A DNA stretch of 41,703 nucleotides from Salibacter sp031581065. GTDB taxonomy: Bacteria; Bacteroidota; Bacteroidia; Flavobacteriales_G; Salibacteraceae. Below the pieces are notes generated by a model. That model was given only the letters and a program-made list of their open reading frames with translations, did no database searches and was not told where the DNA came from. Where the stretch lies: the NCBI RefSeq assembly GCF_031581065.1, contig NZ_JAVLBN010000018.1, positions 1 to 41,703 on the forward strand, written 5' to 3'. A program made the position numbers and the translations under genes. Positions 1-8,583 of this stretch are shown here, piece by piece (positions within the stretch are counted from its first letter, which is position 1; each line of letters opens with the position of its first letter).

Positions 1-486
1 GTTTTCTTTAATCCTTTTTGTTCTTGCTGTATTGGTGTTTTGATATTCTTTTGGCCTTTTTTGTATTGGATTTGTGTAGGCTTCATAAGGGGTGAGGCCA
101 TCGAGTGAATTATGAGGTCTGTTATAATTGTAATCTTCAATTGCTTTCATGAGATGTTTTTCTAGAGACTCTTTAGTGGTTGAATGAATTGCTGTAATGC
201 GTAAGTATCGTTTCATGATTTTAATAACTGCTTCTACAGGTGAATTAGAAAAGCGAATATGTTTACGGGCTATAAGTTTATGAATTGTTATTGAATTTGT
301 TTCTGTGATTAACGTTTCAATTTCGCTGTTATGGTTTTCCATACCGCCATCTGCTAAAAGTTTTATCAATTCACAGTTTGGGTAATAGTAGTTGATTTTG
401 GTAATAGCTCTTAAAAGTGCATTCTTCACGTTTGATAACCAAATAACTATGTAAGATCTTATTGTTGTTTTCACAAATAGAGCTTG
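1..486 (-). pseudogene. Transposase fragment (IS3/IS481-type integrase core), 5'-truncated and running off the window
   Basis: The minus-strand frame is open from 486 to position 1, about 162 codons, with no start codon that makes sense. It contains the typical end of a DDE integrase-core transposase: LLADGGMEN (second catalytic Asp region), FSNSPVEAVIKIMKR (the Glu region) and the hallmark YNYNRPHNSLDGLTPYEAY. The reading frame closes with a TAG at 487-489, and no other frame upstream restores the first catalytic Asp or an N-terminal helix-turn-helix. The element is therefore truncated on its 5' side. Its C-terminal end continues beyond the window, so the far end of the IS cannot be judged. 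It is probably an inactive remnant beside gene 594-899. The exact IS family is uncertain. Confidence 0.8.
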
Positions 487-593
487 CTATCTCACTATCT
501 CAACAATGCTAGTACATTGGCTTCTCTTCAATGGTTCAAACAGCTTTTTGTATCTTTCGAGAAGAAAAAGACAACCAAAACATTAGATAAATT

Positions 594-899
594 ATGCCAA
601 ACAGGAGTTTTGATACACTAAGTGAAGCAGTCGATACATTGACAAAAGAAGGGTTCAACGATGATTTTAAATCTGAAGACGAATCGATCAGAGCCATTTA
701 TTCTAAAAAGAGTTTCCGTCCTGATGAATTAAAAATTGTAGAGGTGTGTAGGTTTGAAGGTGAATCAAATCCGGCAGATTCAACAGAAGTATTCGCCATT
801 GAAGCCAATGACGGAACAAAAGGAACACTGGTGATGTCTTACAGTGCAGCCCATTCCCAGGATGTTGATTTGATTACGCAGTTGAAGAAGGTGCAGTAA
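594..899 (+). CDS. Small conserved Bacteroidota protein of the family often labelled 'phosphoribosylpyrophosphate synthetase'
   Basis: A 101-residue cytosolic protein with no signal peptide. The pattern FDTLSEAVDTLTKEGF near the start, the central EVCRFEGESNPADSTEVFAIE and then GTKGTLVMSY match a short family common in Bacteroidota. That family is frequently annotated as phosphoribosylpyrophosphate synthetase. The protein is about one third of the length of a true PRPP synthetase and has none of its PRPP or ATP loops, so that name should not be trusted. The function is unknown. It stands alone beside a transposase fragment, and the ATG at 594 is the only sensible start. Family recognition is from memory of the pattern. 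Confidence 0.75.
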   Translation: MPNRSFDTLSEAVDTLTKEGFNDDFKSEDESIRAIYSKKSFRPDELKIVEVCRFEGESNPADSTEVFAIEANDGTKGTLVMSYSAAHSQDVDLITQLKKVQ

Positions 900-1162
900 T
901 GAGTCTGTAACTCTTATATTTCCTACACAACGTCAAAATCATTCTAACCATCTACTTTCGGTTATCTGGAAATACGGTGCATTATTTTTCTGACAGATAA
1001 TGAGCTAGTAAAACTTACTCTAAATTTAAAATTAATTGTATAATCCTTGTTAAATTACTCAGAATCACATCTGTTTTAATTCTTTTAGCATATTTGTAAG
1101 GCAAACAATATTTGTTCTCAGCTCTTATACTATTATGAATTTTAATATTTAATCCTCTTTTT
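900..1162. other. Intergenic region, AT-rich, no gene seen
   Basis: An AT-rich stretch between the small protein and the PNGase F-like gene. A 63-codon minus-strand frame (1015-1206) crosses it, but it has no recognisable protein character and runs into the start of the downstream gene. I see no tRNA, no convincing terminator hairpin and no perfect TAnnTTTG promoter box. Confidence 0.5.
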
Positions 1163-3103
1163 ATGAAAGTTTTAAAAATAATACTGCTGTTGTTTATAGC
1201 AAGCAATACGATAGGTGCACCAGGAGATACTCTCCGCGTTGATTCTCACGATGAAACTCACTGGAGTTGGAATGGTCAGTATCAGGACACTGTTCAGTTC
1301 CCTACATCTGGGGAGTATCAAAAAATCAGAATGCATTACGTAATGGGCTGTCCAACCGGAGGCTGTAGCGAGTGGGATTACAAGACGAATATTGAAATTT
1401 GGCAACCAGATGGTAACAATAACATGGACAAATACGAAATTGCCCGTGTTATTACACCTTATGCCGGTAACAGAGATAGTAGCTGGAAACATGAATACAT
1501 TATTGATGTTACTGATTATGCTCCATTGTTAAAAGGTGAGCAAATTGTGAACGCCTACTATGGCGGATACCAGGATGGTTTTACTATTACAGTATGGTTT
1601 GAGTTTATTGAAGGAACTCCTCCAAGAGAGGTCTTGAGCGTAGATAAAGTTTACAGATCAGGGGCCGGTGGTTTTGTTTACGGTATCTCTTCAGATCCAA
1701 TTGAAAATCACCTCAATAAAAAGACAATGAACCTGAACAGCAATACTGAGAGTGCGAAGTTCAGATTAGTTGCCACTGGTCACGGTTTTGGAAATGATGG
1801 CGGAAATCCCGAAAACTGTGCAGAGTTTTGTGCAAAAGAATTCACTTTAGAAGTAAACAATCAACCGCAGTTTACCAACCTCGTTTGGAAAGACGACTGC
1901 GGATCTGAACCTTATTACGGTCAAACAGGTACCTGGGTTTACAATAGGGCAGGCTGGTGTCCGGGTAGTCAGGCGCAGATTTTCGATCATGAACTCAAAC
2001 CATTTCTCAGCGGTAATACAGTCGCTCTCGATGTTGACTGGGAAAATTACACTTATACAAGTGGATCGAGTTTTGACCCACATTATTGGATCGAAGCGCA
2101 GTTATTTCAATACGGACCTTCAGCTTACGAAGTAGACGCAGATCTCGATATGATCTTAACTCCTTCTACATACGACAGAGCAAGTCGTTACAACCCTTCA
2201 TGCGGTAATGCGATGATTCGAGTTAAAAATCAGGGAAGTACAGATATTAACTCGATGAAAATCGAGTACAATTATTCTCCCGGTGGAATGAAAGAATACG
2301 ATTGGACAGGTAACTTAAAGCCATATGAAACGGTTGATATCGAGTTGCCAATTCAGGACGAATATATCTACAGCAAAAGCAATCAAAACATTTTCACAGC
2401 TGAGATTACGCAGGTAAATGGTCAGGCTGATGAAAACAGTACGAACAATAGTAACCACTCTTATTTTGAAGATGTAAATGTGATGCCATCAACATTTATC
2501 TCAAAGCTAAAAACGAACAACAATGGGCAAGACACGAGAATGTCACTCGTTCGTATCAGTACTGGCGATACAATCCTTGATTACAATAACTTGTCGAGCA
2601 ACACTGAGTATTTTGACACACTAAATCTGGATGGCGGTTGCTATAAATTGCACGTTTCTGATGCTGCCGGTGACGGACTCCAGTGGTGGGCAAATCAAAA
2701 TCAGGGTTCAGGTTATCTTCAGTTGACTAATCTAGGGCTTCCTGATCAGGATACCGTTTTCATAGAACCGTTACCAACTGACTTTGGTAATTTCTACACA
2801 TATTTCTTTTCTGTAGATTACCCGGTAGGTGGAATAGGAAGTGTTCCCGATAATGTTGATGATGTTGTCGTTTATCCAAATCCAACAACAGATAACCTAA
2901 GCGTAGAAGTATCAACTGTCAAAAAGGGAGAATACGTTCTGGAAATATTCTCAACTACCGGAGCTAAAGTCTTAGAAGATAAATTTTCAGTGAGTTCCAT
3001 AACAAAGAAAAATTACTCTTTGAATGGTCTTGACTCTGGAGTATATCTCATGAAAATCAAAGGACCTGAATCAAATCACACGAAGAGAATCATCAAGAAT
3101 TAA
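1163..3103 (+). CDS. Secreted PNGase F-like protein with T9SS sorting domain
   Basis: 646 residues. Residues 1-18 are a signal peptide (MKVLKIILLLFIASNTIGA). The segment around residues 50-340 resembles the two jelly-roll halves of peptide-N-glycosidase F-related proteins. Visible motifs are MGCPTGGCSEWDY, then CAEFCAKEF and the Cys/Trp-rich GTWVYNRAGWCPG. A later segment (about 480-540) with GGCYKLHVSDAAGDGLQWW resembles a beta-sandwich module found in Bacteroidota secreted hydrolases. The last 75 or so residues, starting at VVYPNPTTDN, are a type IX secretion C-terminal sorting domain, so the protein should be exported and surface-attached or released. By family it could remove N-glycans from glycoproteins, but I cannot confirm the catalytic acidic residues. 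It is monocistronic and closed by the terminator at 3143-3167. Confidence 0.72.
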   Translation: MKVLKIILLLFIASNTIGAPGDTLRVDSHDETHWSWNGQYQDTVQFPTSGEYQKIRMHYVMGCPTGGCSEWDYKTNIEIWQPDGNNNMDKYEIARVITPYAGNRDSSWKHEYIIDVTDYAPLLKGEQIVNAYYGGYQDGFTITVWFEFIEGTPPREVLSVDKVYRSGAGGFVYGISSDPIENHLNKKTMNLNSNTESAKFRLVATGHGFGNDGGNPENCAEFCAKEFTLEVNNQPQFTNLVWKDDCGSEPYYGQTGTWVYNRAGWCPGSQAQIFDHELKPFLSGNTVALDVDWENYTYTSGSSFDPHYWIEAQLFQYGPSAYEVDADLDMILTPSTYDRASRYNPSCGNAMIRVKNQGSTDINSMKIEYNYSPGGMKEYDWTGNLKPYETVDIELPIQDEYIYSKSNQNIFTAEITQVNGQADENSTNNSNHSYFEDVNVMPSTFISKLKTNNNGQDTRMSLVRISTGDTILDYNNLSSNTEYFDTLNLDGGCYKLHVSDAAGDGLQWWANQNQGSGYLQLTNLGLPDQDTVFIEPLPTDFGNFYTYFFSVDYPVGGIGSVPDNVDDVVVYPNPTTDNLSVEVSTVKKGEYVLEIFSTTGAKVLEDKFSVSSITKKNYSLNGLDSGVYLMKIKGPESNHTKRIIKN

Positions 3104-3142
3104 TCGTTTTTTCAGAGTTCACATACTCGATTAGTTAAACAG

Positions 3143-3167
3143 AAAGGGCTTTTTGGCCCTTTTTTTA
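3143..3167 (+). terminator. Rho-independent terminator after the PNGase F-like gene
   Basis: A 7-bp stem AAAGGGC/GCCCTTT (3143-3149 with 3156-3162) with a 6-nt loop runs into a T tract. It lies 40 nt after the stop of the upstream gene and isolates it from the B12 operon promoter. Confidence 0.85.
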
Positions 3168-3186
3168 TTCAGGATCACTTCAACAA

Positions 3187-3215
3187 TTCAACTCTCAAAT
3201 AAATACCTACATTTG
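3187..3215 (+). promoter_or_regulatory. Predicted promoter of the B12 operon
   Basis: A perfect Bacteroidota -7 box TACATTTG lies at 3208-3215, with a TTC (one change from the -33 TTG) at 3187-3189, 18 nt upstream. Transcription would start near 3222, just before the first riboswitch helix, which fits the layout well. Confidence 0.6.
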
Positions 3216-3230
3216 CCGCGATTTGGTTTT

Positions 3231-3410
3231 TCAGTCTGTACAGATTGAAAATTAAAAGGGAATTGGGTGTGAGTCCCAAACTGTTCCCGCAGCTGTAAGC
3301 TTCATAAAGCTTTTATCTGTAGCCACTTTCTCCAGTTGGAGATGGGAAGGCGGTAAAAGTGAAGCGAGTCAGAAGACCTGCCAGGTCAACATAGAAATCT
3401 GCTTTCGGGA
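3231..3410 (+). promoter_or_regulatory. Cobalamin (B12) riboswitch
   Basis: The conserved core is clear: AAAAGGGAA, GGTGTGAGTCC, ACTGTTCCCGCAGCTGTAA, GCCACT, GGGAAGGCGG, and the B12 box AGTCAGAAGACCTGCC at 3367-3382. A closing P1 helix can be drawn between CAGATT (3241-3246) and AATCTG (3396-3401). The CTTTCGGGATAAAAGCGAGG segment just after it (3402-3421) is often seen after Bacteroidota B12 riboswitches. Adenosylcobalamin or methylcobalamin binding should reduce expression of the genes from 3521 to 10262. I see no strong terminator in the 110 nt before the first gene, so control is probably at translation initiation. Confidence 0.96.
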
Positions 3411-3520
3411 TAAAAGCGAGGTTTTCATAACTAGCAAGTTGATGGCGCGCAATCAGTTTGTGTGATGAATCCTTTCTGTATCCCTAAGAGCTAATTAATA
3501 ACTATTAAAATGCTTTTAGG

Positions 3521-4999
3521 ATGAAAAAAATTACATCTTTAATCAGTTCAATTCTTTTAATATCGAGCATATCGTTTGCTCAGGACTATTGTAACAGGGC
3601 CGTATTCACTACAGGTGGAACTTTTCAGGCTCCCGGTAATCACGTTAAACTCTATTCTGTTGGTCAGAACCTACAGGACACAACAGCTATCGATTCGTTT
3701 TTAGGCGATTTCGCTAATGATCTCGTTATCGATGGAATGCTTGCTTATGTACACGTGGGCAAAGCATCTGGCAAGGATCTGATCGTGAAATACAACATCG
3801 CACAAAAGGCAGTTGTCGATACTGTTTCATACGGAGGTGTTCAAAAGTTTGCCCAAACCGACAACTATCTCTTTATGACGCTCGGCTTTGGTGCATCTTC
3901 GAGCAAACGATTAGTTGCCCTCGATAAGTCTAACTTCTCAGAGGTTTACGCTGATACAACTTTATCCAGTCCTTCGGGCATGGCTCTGATCGATGAAACG
4001 CTTTACGTAGCCTCAGAAGGCTTAAGTACAGGGCTTTTCTCTGCATACGATGTGAGCGGATCAATTCAAAAGCTCCATAAATTTAATCCGGCTGATACAC
4101 TCACAATAGGTATGAGTAATGTGGCTCGCTTCGGAGATAAAGTTTTTGCGTTCAATTCTCGCTACGACAATAACTTTAACCTGTTGTACACCGGAACCGT
4201 AGTCCTCAATACAACCGATAGTTCAATAACAGCCGACACAACAGTTTCGGGAAGTGGTTTTGCAGGAGTAGTGAATGACTCCCTGTTTTTCTTCAATGAT
4301 TCTGGAATTCAGGCTTTTTACAACAATTCGTTGAGTCACACTTCAATTGCTCCTGGCTCAGGAATTACAGCAGCAGCTTTTGACACGGTTTCAAACAGCA
4401 GTTTCAGTTACTCGACAGATTACTTCTCTTATGGAAGTCTTACTGAGAGAGGTGAAAACTGGAGTGCCGGTGAGTCTGTTCAAACAGATATCTCCGGAGC
4501 AGCTCTAAAAATTCTCTACAACAAAGCTCCGTGGAATGTTCAGGTTTCAGATATCAGCAATGGTTATGAGGTATCATTTGACACAGAACAAGGTGATACA
4601 GCTCAAATAACATCAGCGAGTTTTGTAAATGGAGTTCATACAGCTTCGGTTAATGGAGACGAAATTACAGTAACCAAAAACTCAACTGAGACTGATACTT
4701 TAATAATTGAAGTTTGTGATGCTTTTGGCTGCTGTACAACTTTCAACAAGGAGGTTTTAGGTTTAGTTGGAGTTGAGGAGAAGCGTTCAAATAATGAAAT
4801 AGCTGTTTATCCAAACCCGGCTGAAAATAGATTGAGAGTTGAAAACCTAACTCAGGGATCAACTTACGAGATCTACGATGCACGTGGGTTACTCGTGAAA
4901 GAAGGTCGCTACGAAGGCCGTATCTTTGTAGAATCTCTAAAATCTGGTTTTTACATTCTCAAATCGAATGAAACAACGATCAAATGGTTGAAAAAATAA
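3521..4999 (+). CDS. T9SS-exported beta-propeller-like surface protein, first gene of the B12 operon
   Basis: 492 residues. It has a signal peptide (residues 1-20, ending SISFAQ), then a run of repeated beta-rich segments with N-G-M-L-A-Y-V-type and A-L-D-K-S-type strands, typical of YncE/DUF5074-like propellers. The T9SS C-terminal sorting domain begins near residue 425 (IAVYPNPAENRL). It is the first gene after the cobalamin riboswitch and overlaps the next gene by 16 nt, so it belongs to the B12 regulon. In gut Bacteroides, the surface propeller lipoprotein BtuG captures B12 for BtuB. Here a T9SS-anchored protein may play a similar capture role. The operon context is seen; the B12 binding is inference. 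Confidence 0.78.
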   Translation: MKKITSLISSILLISSISFAQDYCNRAVFTTGGTFQAPGNHVKLYSVGQNLQDTTAIDSFLGDFANDLVIDGMLAYVHVGKASGKDLIVKYNIAQKAVVDTVSYGGVQKFAQTDNYLFMTLGFGASSSKRLVALDKSNFSEVYADTTLSSPSGMALIDETLYVASEGLSTGLFSAYDVSGSIQKLHKFNPADTLTIGMSNVARFGDKVFAFNSRYDNNFNLLYTGTVVLNTTDSSITADTTVSGSGFAGVVNDSLFFFNDSGIQAFYNNSLSHTSIAPGSGITAAAFDTVSNSSFSYSTDYFSYGSLTERGENWSAGESVQTDISGAALKILYNKAPWNVQVSDISNGYEVSFDTEQGDTAQITSASFVNGVHTASVNGDEITVTKNSTETDTLIIEVCDAFGCCTTFNKEVLGLVGVEEKRSNNEIAVYPNPAENRLRVENLTQGSTYEIYDARGLLVKEGRYEGRIFVESLKSGFYILKSNETTIKWLKK

Positions 5000-5967
5000 T
5001 TACTCTTGGTTTTGTTTTGGCTCTGACTGTTATTCACGGTCAGAGCCAGGACGGACCTTACGAACCGGCTGAAGGTACTGGCTCAATAGGCGTACACCGC
5101 GATTCAGTCATTGTTGAACAATGGCTCAGCGATGTTGATGTAGTTCGCGGCTACCTGAATATTGCTGATAAAAGTGCGGGATTTGCGAGTGCCGGATCTG
5201 ACCAAAACGCTACAGGCAAAGCTGATGCATTTACAGTGAGTTTGGGAGATAGTGGTTACGCGACTTATACTTTGCCACAGCCTCTATCAAACAGAGCCGG
5301 ATACGACTTTGCCGTGTTTGAAAACGGGTTTTATTCTCCCATGGACGGTGTATACTACCTGGAGCTGGCCTTTGTTGAAGTGAGCAGCGATGGAGAAAAT
5401 TTCGTTCGCTTTCCGGCTCATTCATTAACCCAGGCCGACTCACAAAAATGGACTTATGGAGTGCTTGATCCAACTCAGTTAAACAACCTGGCTGGTAAAA
5501 ACACAACCCATAACGGAACTCCATTTGATTTGAGTGATCTACAAAGTGATTCTGCACTGGACATCGACAATATAACACACATAAGAGTTTTGGATGTAGT
5601 TGGAAGCATCGATCAGGCATACGGCTCAACTGATACAGCCGGAAATATTATCAATGATCCTTATCCCACCGAGTTTGCTGCAGGAGGATTCGATCTGGAT
5701 GCGGTTGCCATTTTAAACGAATCGCTTGTTGGGAGGGAGTCTGTTCCGGCAAAACCCAAAACATTTATTTATCCTAATCCGGCTGCTGAGTTTATTTCTG
5801 TTAAAGGTTTAACAGGTAAGTTCAAAGTTTTCAATACCCACGGACAAGCTGTTTTAAAGGGCAATTATAACGGAGGAAAAATCAACTTGAACGAACTAGC
5901 TCCAGGCGTTTACTTTATTGAGTTTTACCAGGGAAAAAAGCAAACATTCAGGTTTGTGAAGGAATGA
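4984..5967 (+). CDS. T9SS-exported cell-surface protein resembling the PEP-CTERM 'cell surface protein' family
   Basis: 327 residues. The signal peptide ends near residue 21 (ALTVIHGQSQ). The body follows a pattern known from short surface proteins of several phyla: GPYEPAEGTGSIGVHRDS, a GLGYxT-like strand, YDFAVFENGFYSP, ELAFVEVSSDGENFVRFP, LAGKNTTHNGTPFDLSDL, ITHIRVLDVVGSI and GGFDLDAVAILN. A T9SS sorting domain begins at FIYPNPAAEF (about residue 258). The ATG lies inside the end of the preceding gene (16-nt overlap), so the two are translationally coupled. As a riboswitch-controlled surface protein it is a good candidate for B12 or corrinoid binding, analogous to surface proteins such as BtuH in gut species. 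That role is inferred only from position. Confidence 0.78.
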   Translation: MVEKIITLGFVLALTVIHGQSQDGPYEPAEGTGSIGVHRDSVIVEQWLSDVDVVRGYLNIADKSAGFASAGSDQNATGKADAFTVSLGDSGYATYTLPQPLSNRAGYDFAVFENGFYSPMDGVYYLELAFVEVSSDGENFVRFPAHSLTQADSQKWTYGVLDPTQLNNLAGKNTTHNGTPFDLSDLQSDSALDIDNITHIRVLDVVGSIDQAYGSTDTAGNIINDPYPTEFAAGGFDLDAVAILNESLVGRESVPAKPKTFIYPNPAAEFISVKGLTGKFKVFNTHGQAVLKGNYNGGKINLNELAPGVYFIEFYQGKKQTFRFVKE

Positions 5968-6010
5968 TTTTGTAAATTTAAAGACTGATAACAATTAATT
6001 ATTCATTTCT

Positions 6011-6232
6011 ATGATAGTTGAAAGAAAAGATAATGAGGTACTTGTAAGAATATCTGGATCAACTGATCCATCTAAAATTCAATCAATCCTTGATTACATA
6101 CGCTTTATTGAACTAACATCAGACCCTTCAGCAACTCAGGAAGATGTAGATCAAATGCTTGCTGAATCAAAAAGTAAAAGATGGGGTAAGGTAAAAAAAG
6201 AAATAGGTTTTGATGACAAGGATAATAGTTGA
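6011..6232 (+). CDS. Predicted antitoxin of a PIN-type toxin-antitoxin pair
   Basis: A 73-residue cytosolic protein: short N-terminal beta segment (MIVERKDNEVLVRIS), a helix (SKIQSILDYIRFIEL), then a charged C-terminal half (QEDVDQMLAESKSKRWGKVKKEIGF). This layout, a small DNA-binding or dimerising head followed by a flexible toxin-binding tail, is usual for antitoxins. It overlaps the start of a PIN-domain gene by 20 nt. I do not recognise the exact family. Both genes are visibly more AT-rich than the flanking B12 genes. Confidence 0.7.
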   Translation: MIVERKDNEVLVRISGSTDPSKIQSILDYIRFIELTSDPSATQEDVDQMLAESKSKRWGKVKKEIGFDDKDNS

Positions 6233-6653
6233 TTCTAACATAGTTTTTAGTTCTATAATCAATGTTGAAAGTAACATTAGTCAAATTATCCTTACTGGTC
6301 AAAAAGACTTTGAGTTTTATGCTCCCCATTACTTGAAAACAGAACTTTTAGATCACAAGGAGAAAATAAAGCAGCTTAAAGGATTCAATGATCAAAACTT
6401 TCTCGAGTTTTACACTAAAATCCTTAAACATATTACATTAATTGATCATTCTATAATACCTATTAGTGATTATAAAGAAGCCATCGAGTTGTGTGAAAGT
6501 ATAGACATAAATGATACGCCATTTGTAGCGTTATCTATCTTTTTAAATGGAACAATTTGGACTGGTGACAAAAAACTAAAAACAGGATTAAGTAGAAAAG
6601 GCTTTTCTGAGTTTATTACTACACAAGAGTTATTAATTTCTCTTTACAAATAA
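6213..6653 (+). CDS. PIN-domain ribonuclease toxin
   Basis: 146 residues from the ATG at 6213; a TTG one codon earlier is also possible. The four acidic residues expected of a PIN nuclease are visible: Asp7 in RIIVDSN, Glu44 in YLKTELLDH, Asp101 in DINDTPFVAL and Asp119 in WTGDKKL. PIN toxins cleave RNA and are neutralised by the partner encoded just upstream, which here overlaps by 20 nt. The pair lies between riboswitch-controlled genes (43 nt after 5967 and 34 nt before the receptor gene), in the same orientation, so it may be co-transcribed with the B12 operon. All catalytic residues appear intact. Confidence 0.85.
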   Translation: MTRIIVDSNIVFSSIINVESNISQIILTGQKDFEFYAPHYLKTELLDHKEKIKQLKGFNDQNFLEFYTKILKHITLIDHSIIPISDYKEAIELCESIDINDTPFVALSIFLNGTIWTGDKKLKTGLSRKGFSEFITTQELLISLYK

Positions 6654-6687
6654 TAACCTTCTAACAGAATCACATCATCCCCAATTA

Positions 6688-8583
6688 ATGATTGAGATTT
6701 TTAAACTAACTGTTTTGAGCTTGATAATTCAGGCTATATCTGTATCAAGTTATTTCGCTCAAGACTCTACAACACATCAACTAAAAGAATTCCAGTTTGT
6801 CGATTCGGTAACGGTTTTTGATGGCGGATACATTCACGACCTCCCTCAAACAAGTCTCAAAAAAGAACAGAACAGCAGCTTGAGTGATCTGCTTAAAACG
6901 AGCGGACCCGCATTCATCAAGGATTACGGTCCATCGGGGATTTCGAGTTTGAGTATTCGCGGATCCAGTGCCTCTCAAACACGTGTTTACTTTGATGATG
7001 TGGAACTCAACAATCCGTCCCTCGGTCAGTTCGACTTAAAAAACATTCCCGTTTGGTTTTTAGACAATGCCCGTATAGAGCAGGGTGTAGCTTCACAAAA
7101 CTCGCCTTTTGGCGGAATTGGCGGAAATATTCAGCTCAATAGTAAAAGTCTGCCCACAGAGAAGCTGGGGATTTCAGTCATGGGAAATGCAGGTTCATTT
7201 GATCGCTACACGGGCGCTGCTGATGTCAGCTTTCGCAAAGGAAAGTACTACCAGTCGTCACGATACATTTACAGAGAACAACAAAACGATTTTGAATTTT
7301 TGAATATCGGTCAGAGCCCCCCAAAAAAGCGAGATCTGTACCACGCAGCTTTCTTTCAGCAAGGATTCATGCACGAGAGTGGAATTGTCTCAAACAACTT
7401 TCGCGGAGCTGTAAAAGTGGTTCACACAAATACAAACCGCGAAATACCACCGATAATGCCTTCATTTGGATCTGAAGTGAAACAAAATCAAAAAGACGAT
7501 TTGACAATTGTTCAGCTTCCTCTCGCTTACCAACTCGAAAAGTGGAAGTTAGAGCTAAAGCCGGCTTACACGCAGCAGTCGATCATTTATCAGGATCCAC
7601 TGGCAAACATCGATTCCAGGGCGGTCAGTAAAAGTGCTCAAAACGTAGCAAGGGCAGAGGGCAATCTTGCTAAAAACCTATCATTGACTATTCAGTATGC
7701 GCAACAGCTAAATTGGGTTGAAAACAACCAATTAGAGTCTGATAAACAGCAAAATAAGTTTTCATTTTTACATGAATTAAAATATCACCCAGGCGATTGG
7801 AACTTCACATTTCGTTACAAACCTGTAATGATGGATGATAATGTTGATTTAGGTGTTTTTACAGCAGGTGTATCGCGCAAAGTGAATCGGGTAAAGATCT
7901 TTGGAGTAGCTGCCCGAAACGTGCGTTTTCCAACTCTCAACGATCTGTACTGGGCGGTTGCAGGTAATCCAGATCTCGAAACCGAAGAGGCACTTAACTA
8001 CGAACTCGGCTCTGACTGGAATATCTACCAAAATAAAACTGTATCGATCAATTTAGTCAACACCGTTTTTTACAATGATGTCGATAATTGGATTCAATGG
8101 ATACCACAAGAGAACGGGCAATGGTCTCCTGAAAATTACAGACAAGTTGAGCAGTACGGACTGGAAACTAAAGTTGAGTTTGGTGCTCAATTCTCAAAAG
8201 AGTTCCAGTATTCTCTCACAGCAGATTACGCTTATACAGTTGCTCGAAATAACTCAGGTGAGTTATCTGGAAACCAATTGATTTACGTTCCGCAACATCA
8301 GTTTAAAACCGTGCAGGATTTAAACTACAAAAAGTGGCAACTATCTGCCTTTACTCAATTTACAGGCGAACGATATACACAGGCAGACAACGGAGTTTAT
8401 TTACCATCGTACTGGTTAACGGATATGCAACTATCAAAACAGTTTGACTTTGAAAAGCACGCAATTTCTGCTTCATTCTCAATCAATAATGTTTTGGATG
8501 AAAACTATATGAATGTAATTTGGCGCCCCATGCCTGGTCGCTGGTATGAATTTACTTTGCGTTATGATTTTAAGCAGAAATAA
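6688..8583 (+). CDS. btuB: TonB-dependent outer membrane receptor, BtuB-type (vitamin B12)
   Basis: 631 residues with an N-terminal signal peptide (about 1-24, ending SSYFAQ). A plug domain follows at about 55-160: LSDLLKTSGPAFIKDYGPSGISSLSIRGSSASQTRVYFDDVELNNP, then QGVASQNSPFGGIGGNIQL. The remainder is a beta-barrel with many aromatic-rich amphipathic strands, ending in the sequence RWYEFTLRYDFKQK with the usual terminal aromatic pattern. The short length (about 600, no large N-terminal extension or CarboxypepD domain) fits BtuB rather than SusC. The cobalamin riboswitch upstream and the propeller lipoprotein downstream support B12 as substrate. Energy would come from TonB-ExbBD, which is not in this window. 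Confidence 0.85.
   Translation: MIEIFKLTVLSLIIQAISVSSYFAQDSTTHQLKEFQFVDSVTVFDGGYIHDLPQTSLKKEQNSSLSDLLKTSGPAFIKDYGPSGISSLSIRGSSASQTRVYFDDVELNNPSLGQFDLKNIPVWFLDNARIEQGVASQNSPFGGIGGNIQLNSKSLPTEKLGISVMGNAGSFDRYTGAADVSFRKGKYYQSSRYIYREQQNDFEFLNIGQSPPKKRDLYHAAFFQQGFMHESGIVSNNFRGAVKVVHTNTNREIPPIMPSFGSEVKQNQKDDLTIVQLPLAYQLEKWKLELKPAYTQQSIIYQDPLANIDSRAVSKSAQNVARAEGNLAKNLSLTIQYAQQLNWVENNQLESDKQQNKFSFLHELKYHPGDWNFTFRYKPVMMDDNVDLGVFTAGVSRKVNRVKIFGVAARNVRFPTLNDLYWAVAGNPDLETEEALNYELGSDWNIYQNKTVSINLVNTVFYNDVDNWIQWIPQENGQWSPENYRQVEQYGLETKVEFGAQFSKEFQYSLTADYAYTVARNNSGELSGNQLIYVPQHQFKTVQDLNYKKWQLSAFTQFTGERYTQADNGVYLPSYWLTDMQLSKQFDFEKHAISASFSINNVLDENYMNVIWRPMPGRWYEFTLRYDFKQK

Noticed and set aside
1015..1206. 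63-codon minus-strand frame upstream of the PNGase F-like gene
   Set aside because: AT-rich, no recognisable protein features, overlaps the start of a clear gene on the other strand.
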